The position numbers and the translations under genes were made by a program. Shown piece by piece: positions 49,849-59,591 of a DNA stretch of 64,000 nucleotides. The stretch is taken from assembly GCA_021927905.1 (NCBI GenBank), contig BLLK01000061.1:62001-126000 (forward strand), in the 5' to 3' direction. The first letter of the stretch is position 1. Each line of letters begins with the position of its first letter. The notes beneath the pieces are model-generated. The model saw nothing but the letters and a program-made list of their open reading frames with translations. It did no database searches and was not told the DNA's origin. The stretch comes from Chaetoceros tenuissimus. Its lineage: Eukaryota > Bacillariophyta > Thalassiosirophyceae > Chaetocerotales > Chaetocerotaceae.

Positions 49849-52800
49849 ATGCCACAACAAAGTCGTAAATTGTTGGCTCTTGCAGCTTTCCTTGCATTGG
49901 CATCGGAGAATGTCTCTGCATTCACACCTAATTCACTCAACAACAACAGAGCATTCCCAACTGCTCTTTCTGCAGCTGGAGATGATGTATCCATTGATTA
50001 CGATGCAGCAGCAAAACTTGCATATGATGAATGGAGAAATACCTTTTCCAAGGGAGACTTTTCAGAAGATAAGTTCAAGGCTTTCAAGGGAAACTACGAG
50101 GCATTGACTATTGCTAATGTAAAGGATGCAAAGAAAGCTCGTGAGACTGGAACTGAAGCATCTCAGAAACTTGAATTGAATGAGTATGCTGACATGACTG
50201 TTGAAGAATTTCAGAAAATGCAAGCAGGTGATGTTGCTGAAGAATCTGCTGATGAGCCAGCAAGTCCAATTAAGGCAGCTGTTGATGCACTTGAAGCTCA
50301 AAATGTTGCATCCAGTACACTTAGTGAAGCTGCTGAAGCACTTGCAAAGGAGGAAGAGGTATGTATATATGTCATTTTGTTTTTAATAATGATTGATATA
50401 GTAGTCCCATAATATGGACATGTCATGTGTTTTGATAATATACTGATGATATATTTCTTTTTTAGAAACTTGCTAAAGAGCTTGGATTGGAGAGTGTTGA
50501 TGAACTTGAAGTTGCACTTGATTCCATGGCAGGAGTAGCTCCAGATGGCGGTGAGCTTGATTCCACAAATATTTCTCGTGAAGCAAGAGTACGTGCTGCA
50601 TACATGGATTGGTGTAAAGAGAATGGAAAAGAGAGTGACGAAGCTCGTTTTGCAACATTTTCATCAAACTATCTAGCAATGGAGGCTTACGCAAAGGAGA
50701 ATGGAAAGACTATGCAGTTGAATAAATATGCTGATTGTACTGAGGAGGAATATCTTGCTTTGACTAGTGCGGCGAAGACTGAGGAGAAGAAAGAAGAACC
50801 AGTTGCAGAGGCACCAAAGGAAGAAAAGAAGGAGGAAGAACCAGCAGTTGATGTTTCTATTCCATATAACGCAGCAGCAATGCTAGCATATGAAGCAAGT
50901 GATAAAAAGATGGATTTTGCAGCGTTTGAAAAGAAATATTTGGCAGATGCAGTAGAACTTGTCAAGTCAAAGAAGGCAGCAGCTGACGAAAAGATTGCAG
51001 CAAAGAAGGCTCCAGCACCAGCTCCAAAGGTTGAAAAGAAGGAGGCTGCTCCAGCACCAGCTCCGAAGGTTGAAAAGAAGGAGGCTCCAGCACCAGCTGC
51101 AAAGGCACCTGCTAAGAAGCCAGTGGCAAAGAAGGCACCAGCTCCTGCACCTGCTCCTGCGAAGAAGACCGCTGCGGAGATTGAGAAGGAGAAGCAAAAG
51201 CGTCAAGCTGATCAAGAAAAGGCACGAGCAGCAGCAGCTGCTGAAGCAGAGGCTGCAGCAATCGCTGCTGCAAGAGAAATTGCAGAAAAAGAAGCAGCAC
51301 AGGTTGCAAAGAGACGTGAGCTTGATGCTCAAGCAGCAGAGTTGGAGCGTCAAAAGGCGAAGAAGGCAGCAGCAGCTGCTCCAAAACCAGTAGCAAAACC
51401 AGCTCCAGTAGAGGCGAAGAAGGAAGCACCAAAACCAGCTCCAGTGGAGGCGAAGAAGGAAACACCAGCTCCAGTAAAGGCTGAAAAGAAAGAAGCAGCT
51501 CCAGCTGGAGGAATCTTTGGAAATATTTTTGGAGGTGCTCCTAAAAAGCCTGCAGCTCCAAAGGTTGACGACAGTGCAGCAAAGGTTGCAGAAGCGAAGG
51601 CTGCTGCAGAGGCAAAGGCAGCTGCAGAGGCTGAAGCTAAGGCAAAGGCTGAAGCAGAAGCTAAGGCAGCAGCAGAGAAGGCAGCTGCAGAAGCTGAAGC
51701 TGCGAAGGCTAAGGCTGCTGCAGAAGCAGAAGCTGCGAAGGCTAAGGCTGCTGCAGAGGCGGCGAAGAAGAAGGAAGCAGCGAAACCAGCTGCTCCACTT
51801 TTCGGTGGATTCTTTGCAGCAGAGAAGAAGGATACTCCACCTGCACCAACTCCTGCTCCAAAGCCAGTTGCAGAGCCAGTTGCGGCTAAAAAGGTTGAAG
51901 TCGATGTCGCTGATCCAGTAAGCGATGCATTTGCATCATTCTTTGGAACCAAGTCTTCTACTCCAGTCGAAGAGAAGACACCAGAGCCTGAACCTGTTCC
52001 AGCAAAGGCACCAACCCCTGCTCCAGCACCAGCTTTCGGCGGATTTTTTGGAGCAAAGCCAGCTGAAGCAAAGAAGGAAACTCCAGCTCCTGAAAAGGCT
52101 GCAGTTGCGAAGGCTGCACAAAAGACTCTCGAGTCTGCACCAAAGAAGGGAGGAACTATTTCTCTTGCATCATTCTTCACATTCGGAAAGAAGGAAGTTA
52201 AGCCACCTCCAAAGCCACCTGTGCTCAGTAACTGGTATAAAAATAATGACGGTTCCATCACTGGAGAAATTTCTGGATCAACTGCTTTTGAGGAGGGAGA
52301 ACTTGTTACTACTTCCAAGATTGACGGCCCAGCGACCAAGGATACTGTTGTAACAACTGTGTCTGGATCAAGATACTTTTTGGATCAAAATGTAGGAAAG
52401 AAGCCATTCTTCCTATTTGGAGCACCAAAGGGTAAGGCAGCGGAGCCACCAGCTCCTGCTCCAACCCCAGCTCCTGTCGCAGCAAAGAAGCCAGTAGCAA
52501 AGGCTCCAGTTGCAAAGAAGCCAGTAGCAAAGGCTCCAGCACCAGCACCTGCAACACCTGCACCAAAGCCAGCAGGTTTCAACTTCTTTGGAGGAGCTGC
52601 AAAGCCAGCTGCACCAAAGGCTGCTCCAGCTGCTCCTGCTGTTCAAAAGACTGTTACAATGAAGAAACCAGTTGCAAAGGCTCCAGCACCTACACCTGCA
52701 CCTGCCACACCAAAGAAGCCAGCTGGTTTCAATATCTTTGGAGGAGCTGCTAAGCCAAAGGCTGCTGCTCCAGCTGCTCAAAAAACTGTCGCAGTACAGA

Positions 52801-53069
52801 AACCAGCTACAGTGCAAAGAAGAGGAACTGTTACCCTTGGATCTGCACAAGCTAAGTCTATCGCTAAGAAGGCTGCTCCAGTAAAGAATGACGGAATCCC
52901 AGTACTTAAGAACTGGAAGCAAGAAGCTGATGGAGCTATTACCGGAAATATCACTAACTCTAAGGTATTCCGCAACGGACAGAAGATTACCACATCTCCA
53001 GTTCCTAAGGGAGCTAAGGCTGGAAGTGTCGTAACAACCAGCTCTGGCAGCAAGTACCGTCTGGGCTAA
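49849..53069 (+). CDS. Plastid-targeted Ala/Pro/Lys-rich multivalent protein with I29-like and repeated C-terminal domains
   Basis: Two exons, 49849-50358 and 50466-53069, joined across a 107-base GT-AG intron; the product is 1037 residues. The N-terminus has a signal peptide ending NVSAF-TPN, the plastid signal. Two domains resemble the I29 cathepsin propeptide (EWRNTFSKGDFSEDKFKAFK ... NEYADMTVEEF at about 60-121; MDWCKENGKESDEARFATF ... NKYADCTEEEY at about 217-266), and a third, degenerate copy lies near 304-335. From about 350 to the end the chain is Ala/Pro/Lys/Glu-rich and disordered, with helical Ala/Glu/Lys runs. It is punctuated by eight short aromatic motifs near residues 518, 615, 660, 694, 736, 818, 875 and 925 (IFGNIFGG, LFGGFFA, FASFFGTK, FGGFFGAK, SFFTFGKK, FFLFGAPK, FNFFGGAAKP, FNIFGGAAKP). 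A 55-residue domain occurs twice (about 755-810 and 983-1037). Function is unknown; a multivalent scaffold is my inference. Confidence 0.88.
51001..52800 (+). repeat. Low-complexity Ala/Pro/Lys coding region with eight aromatic motifs
   Basis: Codons for Ala, Pro, Lys and Glu dominate (gctccagcacca, aagaaggc, gcagcagc). Because of this, long spurious frames are open in the other two forward frames and on the reverse strand. The repeat units are irregular, 34 to 97 residues between aromatic motifs. The last two motif units (near 52570 and 52720) are the most alike, pointing to recent duplication. Confidence 0.8.
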
Positions 53070-53138
53070 ATTTTTCATATTGCACGTAATTATAAAATAG
53101 GACTAATTACATTCTTTACTCAACTTTTAGTTTGCTTT

Positions 53139-54848
53139 CTATCTAGGTAAATTAGCTTCTTCAGCTGTGAGACCGGCATATTTTGGTAATTGTACAGGTT
53201 CTCCTTTTGCAGCCATATCCTTTAAATAGTACTCGAAGGCAGACATATCACCAGCGTCAATTGCCAGTGGATCATAGTCTAATATCTCATCAGGTAAAAC
53301 TTGCTTTGCAACCTCCATTCCACGACCTCTTTCATTTGGATCTTCTACGAGAGCATCATATGCTCTTGCAAATCCTCTTCGGACACCATCAAAGATTTCT
53401 TCTCTTCTTGTTTCTAGCCTTGTCACTTCTTTCGATCCCGGAGGAACAGCTATTGCCATCATACTTTTATCACCATCACCCCTTGTAGCTTCATTCAGCT
53501 CGAGTACAAGTTCAGCGTAAATTCTCTTCTGACCATGTCTTCGCATATATTTATAAATGTTTTTCAGTTTGTTTTTCTTCTTGAAAAATCTTCTAAAGAT
53601 TAGTTTTTCGAAAATAGAAGTTTTTCCCGTGACATCAGTTCCATCTGGACGTGATCTAAGAACAACAACATCAGTTGCACCTTCTCTCAATGCTGTTCGG
53701 AATGGAAGTGGTTCAAAAATCAATGCATCCGCAAGCGGCTCGACACCATCTCTATCTACATCATTACCTACAAAGAATTTCGGTGTATTGGTTTTGCTTG
53801 CATTGGCATCATAATTCATAAGAGGTCCTGCAATTCCTGGCAAGAGACATGAACCATGTGCAGCATTTGCAAACTCTTCGAGATTGTTGAAACCACCATT
53901 GGCCATGTCAAATACTACCGACTTTTCCGATTTCAGTCCACTTGCTACAACTTTGATTGGTTGCAGTTTACTCATTTCTACAAACTTTTCCCAATTTAGC
54001 TTTTTATCCTTTTGCAAGCAATCCTTCAATAAAAAGTCTAAATTCAAAACTGGTTTACCAAAGTCTCTTCTTATCAAAACATCTTTAATCAATCGTGGAT
54101 CCAATAGTCCAAGTCCAAGAGTACGAAGTAATCTATTGAAGTATTTGTAAGCAACAACGTAATAAGAATCTATTCCATGGTAGTAACCTATACGTACTCA
54201 CCTCTTGCTATCAATAAATCGTTTACCAGCAGTTGTCAAACTATCGTAATAAATTTCAGGCCCAAACCATGGCAACTGCCTTGTATTAAAGTAACTTCCA
54301 ATAATAGTCCCTGCACTGCTACCATAAATGACATCGAAAGTATTTTCCAAGCCAAGATAATACAAGCAACCAACCATACCAGCAGTAACACAGCCACGCA
54401 TTCCTCCACCCTCTACAATGAGTGCTACTTTACGTCCATCCTCTCGTATTTGATCTACAGGAGTCAATGGACTTTTATTTCTCCTACGATCATGTAAAAG
54501 TTTCAAAACGGGATGATAAAAGTCTGTATCTTTCGATCCAAGGATTTGTGTATCGCCCTTTACTGAAAGTTGTTTCAAGAGGGTATCGTAATCAATGTCT
54601 CCATTCTTTTTTCGAAATCTTTCTTGTTTATCTGCAAAATAGTCATCGAGTTCCTGCTTGGAAGTGATTTCATAGACTGGTAATTCTTTCTTCTTCTTGG
54701 AAGTAGCATGAAGTACAAGATTCGAAGATTGCGTAGTTGAGAATCTTTTTGAACTTGTTGGACTAGGATGTGTTTGGAATGCCAATGATGATGTCGTGAC
54801 ACATGACAGTCCAAAGAAAGCTAGACAGAGACTCCTTGTGAACCTCAT
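53139..54848 (-). CDS. Plastid-targeted patatin-like phospholipase
   Basis: Two exons, 54848-54202 and 54132-53139, joined across a 69-base GT-AG intron that splits an Arg codon; the product is 546 residues. The signal peptide ends SSLAF-QT, a plastid-type site. The patatin core has the oxyanion loop GGGMRG (147-152), the nucleophile elbow GSSAG with Ser178, and a downstream DRDGVEPLADALIF with the likely dyad Asp, followed by ALREGATDVVVLRSRP, as in bacterial-type patatins. These enzymes hydrolyse acyl chains from phospho- or galactolipids. In the plastid it may remodel membrane lipids or feed triacylglycerol synthesis. Its stop is 69 bases from the stop of the converging Ala/Pro/Lys-rich gene. 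Confidence 0.9.
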
Positions 54849-55166
54849 GATTCTTTTGTATATCCTTCTCCTGTTCTAGATGGTTGGTATGAACAGTAGA
54901 CTGTTGAATGTAGAATTGAATTGAAGAAGCAATTCAATTGGTTTCGTTATGACGAACGAGGAGAGGTATCTTTTCTTCGTACCATAGTAAGTACGTACAC
55001 ACAAACATAGATTTTCTTTCAAGACACCCTATTCATGAAATGTCGTAGAGACAACCTAACTTAAAAAAGATACTTTTCTCAACTTTTCAGTTTGATTGTA
55101 TCTATGTATCTATTACATAGTCTCATCTATTCACAATAATAACTAATTTTGAAACAAAAAGATTTC
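54849..55166. other. Divergent promoter region
   Basis: Lies between the patatin-like gene (-) and the rhodanese gene (+); both encode plastid-type presequences. A GTAC-rich element (agtacgtacac) lies near 54990. Nothing else is seen. Confidence 0.5.
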
Positions 55167-56174
55167 ATGTTCAAGCCGCCAGTCTCTGTAATTATTTGCA
55201 TATTGATGTTATCCATTGCATCAACTACCAAAGCATTCATTTCAAAATCATCGAAGCAAACTCTATTTTCATTTCAAAGAAAAATGGCATCCACATCTAA
55301 TTTCATATCTATCCCAGAAGCAATCACGCTTCATCAAAACAAAGCGTCCATATTTCTAGATGGATCCTGGCATCTTGGAGAAAGAGATGGGAGAAAAGAA
55401 TATGAAGCTGGTCCTAGGATTCAAGGGGCGCAATTCTTTGATATTGACGATGTAGCTACTATTTACAAAGAAAAGAATTTGCCACATATGATGCCATCTA
55501 AAGAATTATTCAGTCATGCTATGGATCATTTAGGGATTTCAAATGATTGTCATGTTATTGTATACGGTACAGAAGGATGCTTTTCTATTCCCAGGGCTTT
55601 TTATGGATTCAAAGCAATGGGGCACAGTAATGTCAAGGTTTTGAAGGGTTCCTTGAAGGAATGGATGGATGCCAATGGTCCTGTTGAAACGGAGAAAAGA
55701 GAAAGTTTTCATGTCAAGGATTTAGATTTATCCAAAGATGCGAGTTACAAAGCTACTGCTGCTCAAAATGTGGTGGACAAGGATTTCATGTTGGACATTG
55801 TGAATGAAAAGAATAAAGATTGTATCATTGTCGATGCTAGAAGTGCAGGCCGCTTTACTGCTACAGAACCAGAGCCAAGACCTGGTTTGAGAGGTGGACA
55901 TATGCCCGGCGCAAAGAACGTGCCATTTAATACTCTTTTAGATGACGAAAATAAGAATCTAAGATCCAAAGAGGAGATTGTGACTATTTTCAAAGAAGCT
56001 GGTGTAGACATCAACACAGAAAAAACCATTGTAACTACTTGTGGTTCAGGAGTGACTGCTAGCTGGCTTTCAATTGCTCTAGAAGAATGTGGACGTGATC
56101 CATCCAAGATATTTTTGTACGATGGAAGTTGGATTGAATGGGGTTCGGAAGAAGATACTCCTATTGTGAAATGA
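55167..56174 (+). CDS. Rhodanese / 3-mercaptopyruvate sulfurtransferase
   Basis: Intronless. From the first ATG at 55167 the product is 335 residues; the upstream extension would need a TTG. A signal peptide ends near TTKAF-ISKS, with Phe at +1 as in plastid proteins. Two rhodanese domains follow: an N-terminal inactive one (IFLDGSWHLG ... QFFDIDDVAT) and a catalytic one (IIVDARSAGRF, RGGHMPGAKNVPF) with the active-site loop CGSGVTA (Cys292). That loop matches 3-mercaptopyruvate sulfurtransferases, which transfer sulfur from mercaptopyruvate to cyanide or thiols. A second in-frame Met (MASTSNF, 55284) would give a leaderless cytosolic form. Closely divergent from the patatin-like gene. Confidence 0.92.
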   Translation: MFKPPVSVIICILMLSIASTTKAFISKSSKQTLFSFQRKMASTSNFISIPEAITLHQNKASIFLDGSWHLGERDGRKEYEAGPRIQGAQFFDIDDVATIYKEKNLPHMMPSKELFSHAMDHLGISNDCHVIVYGTEGCFSIPRAFYGFKAMGHSNVKVLKGSLKEWMDANGPVETEKRESFHVKDLDLSKDASYKATAAQNVVDKDFMLDIVNEKNKDCIIVDARSAGRFTATEPEPRPGLRGGHMPGAKNVPFNTLLDDENKNLRSKEEIVTIFKEAGVDINTEKTIVTTCGSGVTASWLSIALEECGRDPSKIFLYDGSWIEWGSEEDTPIVK

Positions 56175-56572
56175 ACGTGACGACAAGTGTGTGATTTATA
56201 TTATTTACGAGTACTTTCGCCCGGGCATATATTTAGCTAATATTATATAGCATGGTATAATAGTTTCTAATAATAATATTTGAAGAGCTAGAGTAGTATG
56301 TAGACTAGTAAAGCACAAGTTAGATAAATAGAGACTACCTTTTGGTACAGCAAGAAATGAAAAAGAAAACAAAAAAAAGAAAAATCAGATAATGGACCAC
56401 GTTCGTCTGTCTGCTACCCGACGCTTTCAACTACCACGAACTTCAGCAAAATCTTTCAAAGAAAAATTTCATTGTAAAAAAGCAAGTCGCAAGTGTAAAG
56501 TGAATAATGAATTGCACTTTCAACAACCAGATAAACTACTAATTTCCTTTTCTGAAAAGAGAGCTGGATGAA
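56175..56572. other. Intergenic with a minimal upstream reading frame
   Basis: AT-rich spacer upstream of the FkbM/2OG-oxygenase fusion. Just before its start lies ATGAAATGA (56568-56576), a two-codon upstream reading frame whose stop overlaps the main ATG at 56573. Nothing else is seen. Confidence 0.5.
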
Positions 56573-58519
56573 ATGAGTTACCTTAACGATCCGAATGGAA
56601 CAGTCAGAAAGGCAAAAACACCATCACATCGTCGACAAGATGGACTTATAAAGTATAGCTATGATAAAACGAGTCAGAGTGGCGAAGATGGAATCATAGA
56701 AAAGTTATTTCAACTCATTCCATCAACAAGGGATAGGCGATATCTTGTGGACGTAGGTGCATGGGACGGGAAACACCTTTCAAACTCGTATTCACTTTTG
56801 ATCAATGAAAATTCTGAATGGCATGGAGTTCTTATTGAAGCAGATGGAGAAAAGTTTCAAGATTTGGTAGATCTCCACAAACCTTATGGAAACACATGTT
56901 TGAATGTGACTGTTTCTTGCATGAGGCACTCTACACAAAGTCTAGCATACTTGTTACGTCATTCTACCCCATCAGATTTTCCAGATGATTTTGAATTCCT
57001 TTGCATAGATGTAGATGGAACAGACTACTGGCTTCTTCATGATGTTCTTCATTCACAATTCAAACCTCAAGTGATTTGTGTAGAATTCAATCCAACAATG
57101 CCTCATGACTTGATATATATTCAGCCACGGGATGACAATATTCGCCATGGTTCATCATTGCCTGCCCTTGTTGAGTTGGCTGAACAGTTTGACTATCAAT
57201 TGGTAGAATGTACATGTTACAATGCCTTTCTCGTTCGAAGAGATCTCTACAATCAATATGTAAGAGATGAAATTCCATTTGAACCAACTATTGATGTTCT
57301 TCACGAAGTCACAATGGGAACATCTATGTATCAGCTATACGACGGAACATTGAAAATTCATGGATGCAAAAAAATGCTTTGGCATCGACTACCAATTTTA
57401 GAAGAAAAGATTCAAATTTTGGACAAGAAAGAAGATAAATTGTTTCCATTTGCACCTGGTGCAGAATTAGATCAGAAGCCTGTCATAGAGGAGTCTATAG
57501 CAAATGAAGAAAAGATGTTTCAAAGTATATCTGTAGATATCAGCTCTTATTGTAAACCTGACGGAATTGTCGAAGAGAAGCAGCACTGTAGTAGAGCAAT
57601 ACTTGACCAACTTAAAGCTGATGGCTTTGCTCTTGTTCGGGGGACAGGGATCGATAAAGATTTGTGCAATAAAGCACTCTCATGGACTCACAAATTCTTA
57701 CAAGAGGCACCAGAAGCTGTTCGTCGATCATGTTTGACAAAGGATAGGGCAAGAAGGGGATATTCACCTCAAAATGCTGAAAATTTTGCATCGTTGATTG
57801 GAGAACAAGGTCCAAATGATCTTGTGAAGAAATTCCGTGTTGGTCCTGAGAATGAAGAAGGGGATAGTTTTGCATTGACCCAACCAAATGCTTGGCCAAC
57901 TGAAGAAACATGGGGCTTGGAAAATGTGCAATTGTTTCAAAAGTATATCCAAGAATACTATGATTACCTATGCAAAATTGCAAATGCTATTGTTCAATGT
58001 ATTGCAGATGAATTGAAGAGCTCCACAAGCGATTCTACTCTGGAATCATCTCTTGACGCACTTACCGTAGACAATGAATCTCATACATCTATTTTAACTC
58101 TGTTGGGATATAGAAAAGGAGCAAGACATCAAGGATGCAAGAAGCCGTTGGTAGCAGCGCATACTGATGTAGGGGTTATCACTGTATTGTTATTCGATGC
58201 AGGCAATAGTGCAGTGCTACAACGAGCAGAGAGCGATACATGGATAGACGTCAAACTCCCAACGCAAGTTCCAAATGATCCTATATTTGTAGTAAATATT
58301 GGCGATTGCTTATCGGATTTATGTGGAAATATATTACCATCAACGCTTCATAGAGTAATGCCTCGCAACAGCAAGGACACGATACCTAGAAACTGTTTAG
58401 CATTGTTCCAAGGATTCAAGTCTGATCAGAAACTACAAATCAGTGGGCAATCTATGACTTATGAAGAATGGAGAAAGAATAAGATCGCAAAGGCTCAAGA
58501 AGCTCAAGGTAAAATATAA
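56573..58519 (+). CDS. FkbM-like methyltransferase domain fused to an IPNS-type 2OG/Fe(II) oxygenase
   Basis: Intronless, 648 residues. Residues about 30-230 resemble the FkbM/SAM-methyltransferase-like family: SQSGEDGIIEKLF, YLVDVGAWDGKHLSNSYSLL and HGVLIEADGEKF, with a later FLCIDVDGTDYWLL. Residues about 340-640 are an isopenicillin-N-synthase-like 2-oxoglutarate oxygenase: LDQLKADGFALVRG, the iron ligands His530 and Asp532 in AAHTDVGVITVL, VVNIGDCLSDLCGNILPSTLHRV with His593, and Arg606 for 2-oxoglutarate. The usual RxS after the last His reads RNC here. No signal peptide is seen, so it is likely cytosolic. One chain could methylate and hydroxylate the same small molecule, but the substrate is unknown. 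The stop lies 24 bases from that of the converging gene. Confidence 0.85.
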   Translation: MSYLNDPNGTVRKAKTPSHRRQDGLIKYSYDKTSQSGEDGIIEKLFQLIPSTRDRRYLVDVGAWDGKHLSNSYSLLINENSEWHGVLIEADGEKFQDLVDLHKPYGNTCLNVTVSCMRHSTQSLAYLLRHSTPSDFPDDFEFLCIDVDGTDYWLLHDVLHSQFKPQVICVEFNPTMPHDLIYIQPRDDNIRHGSSLPALVELAEQFDYQLVECTCYNAFLVRRDLYNQYVRDEIPFEPTIDVLHEVTMGTSMYQLYDGTLKIHGCKKMLWHRLPILEEKIQILDKKEDKLFPFAPGAELDQKPVIEESIANEEKMFQSISVDISSYCKPDGIVEEKQHCSRAILDQLKADGFALVRGTGIDKDLCNKALSWTHKFLQEAPEAVRRSCLTKDRARRGYSPQNAENFASLIGEQGPNDLVKKFRVGPENEEGDSFALTQPNAWPTEETWGLENVQLFQKYIQEYYDYLCKIANAIVQCIADELKSSTSDSTLESSLDALTVDNESHTSILTLLGYRKGARHQGCKKPLVAAHTDVGVITVLLFDAGNSAVLQRAESDTWIDVKLPTQVPNDPIFVVNIGDCLSDLCGNILPSTLHRVMPRNSKDTIPRNCLALFQGFKSDQKLQISGQSMTYEEWRKNKIAKAQEAQGKI

Positions 58520-58543
58520 GTTTTAGAGTCCTACTCTGTATTT

Positions 58544-59591
58544 TCACACAACCCCTGCTTCATTCAATACTTCCAAGATTTCTTGATGAACTAAACCATT
58601 ACTTGCACATATTTTTCTGTTCTTGATATCGAAATCCGTTCCTTCAAGATCAGTGAATTGTCCACCAGCTTCTTTGATAATTAAAGCGCCTGCTGCAATA
58701 TCCCAACTGCTCAAGTCGTATTCCCAATAGCATGTAAGTCTACCATTTGCAACCCATGCCAACATTAAAGCGGCACTTCCCAACATTCGGATAGTTCTCA
58801 CTTTTGGCATTAAAGCTTTGATACCAACCAAACTCATTTTCAGTGATTCTTCACCAGGTGGAGATCCCATAGCTACGATTGCATCTGATATGGTGTCTTG
58901 TTTTCCCACATTAATGCTTTTTCCATTCATTTGCGCCCCATATCCCTTCATGGCAGTAAAAACTTCATCACGATGTGGATCAAATATTACCCCTACTACA
59001 ACTTCACCCTTGTATGCGCATGCAACAGAAGGCATACATAAAGGCATTCCATGTACAAAATTTGATGTTCCATCAATTGGCTACAATTATTCAATAAGTA
59101 AGTCCGACATCTGAACATTTTATAAAAAGAAATAAAAGATTCAGCTGACTTACATCGACAATCCAGAGAAAATCCTTATCCGTCTTTAACTTTGCATCTA
59201 GAGCAGCTGCACTCGCTTCTTTACCAGCTGGTACATCTTCCTCTCCCAGAAAATCGTGAGTAGGAAACTCAGCTAATACAGTTTCCTTGATAATTTTCTC
59301 ACACATGGGATCAATCATTGTCAAAAGATCTTTTGAATTAGCTTTGGTTTTAGTCACATCTGCACCCGATGAGTTTTGTACAATTATTTCTCCCGCCTTT
59401 TTAGCTGCAGTAGTTGCTATGTCTAGGATTGATTGCAATTCAGACTCGGGTAGACTACTCATCATCAATCCAGTGTCGCTAGTAGCATGTGTGATGATTG
59501 TTCTTTTTGAACTTGTAATTACAAATGAGGAGATTGGAAGTAAGATGCAGCTAGCTATGGAAGCGAGAAAGTAACATCTAAAAGCAACCAT
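58544..59591 (-). CDS. Inositol-monophosphatase-family phosphatase
   Basis: Two exons, 59591-59154 and 59080-58544, joined across a 73-base GT-AG intron; the product is 324 residues. The join restores the family signature [15 protein letters not shown], with the metal-binding Asp pair. Other hallmarks are FLGEED upstream and [20 protein letters not shown] near the C-terminus. The family includes myo-inositol monophosphatase, histidinol-phosphatase and PAP phosphatase; the [13 protein letters not shown] pattern best fits inositol-phosphate-type members. The N-terminus is a signal peptide with [10 protein letters not shown], possibly plastid-directed, followed by a Ser/Thr-rich stretch. It is Mg-dependent and probably Li-sensitive, as known for the family. 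The 3' end nearly abuts that of the oxygenase fusion. Confidence 0.93.

Noticed and set aside
50959-52582. Several long open frames in the other forward frames and on the minus strand across the Ala/Pro/Lys-rich gene
   Set aside because: Low-complexity GC-rich codons keep all frames open; their products are poly-Gln/Leu/Arg or poly-Ala/Ser/Phe shadows, while the true frame has the targeting signal, splice joins and domains.
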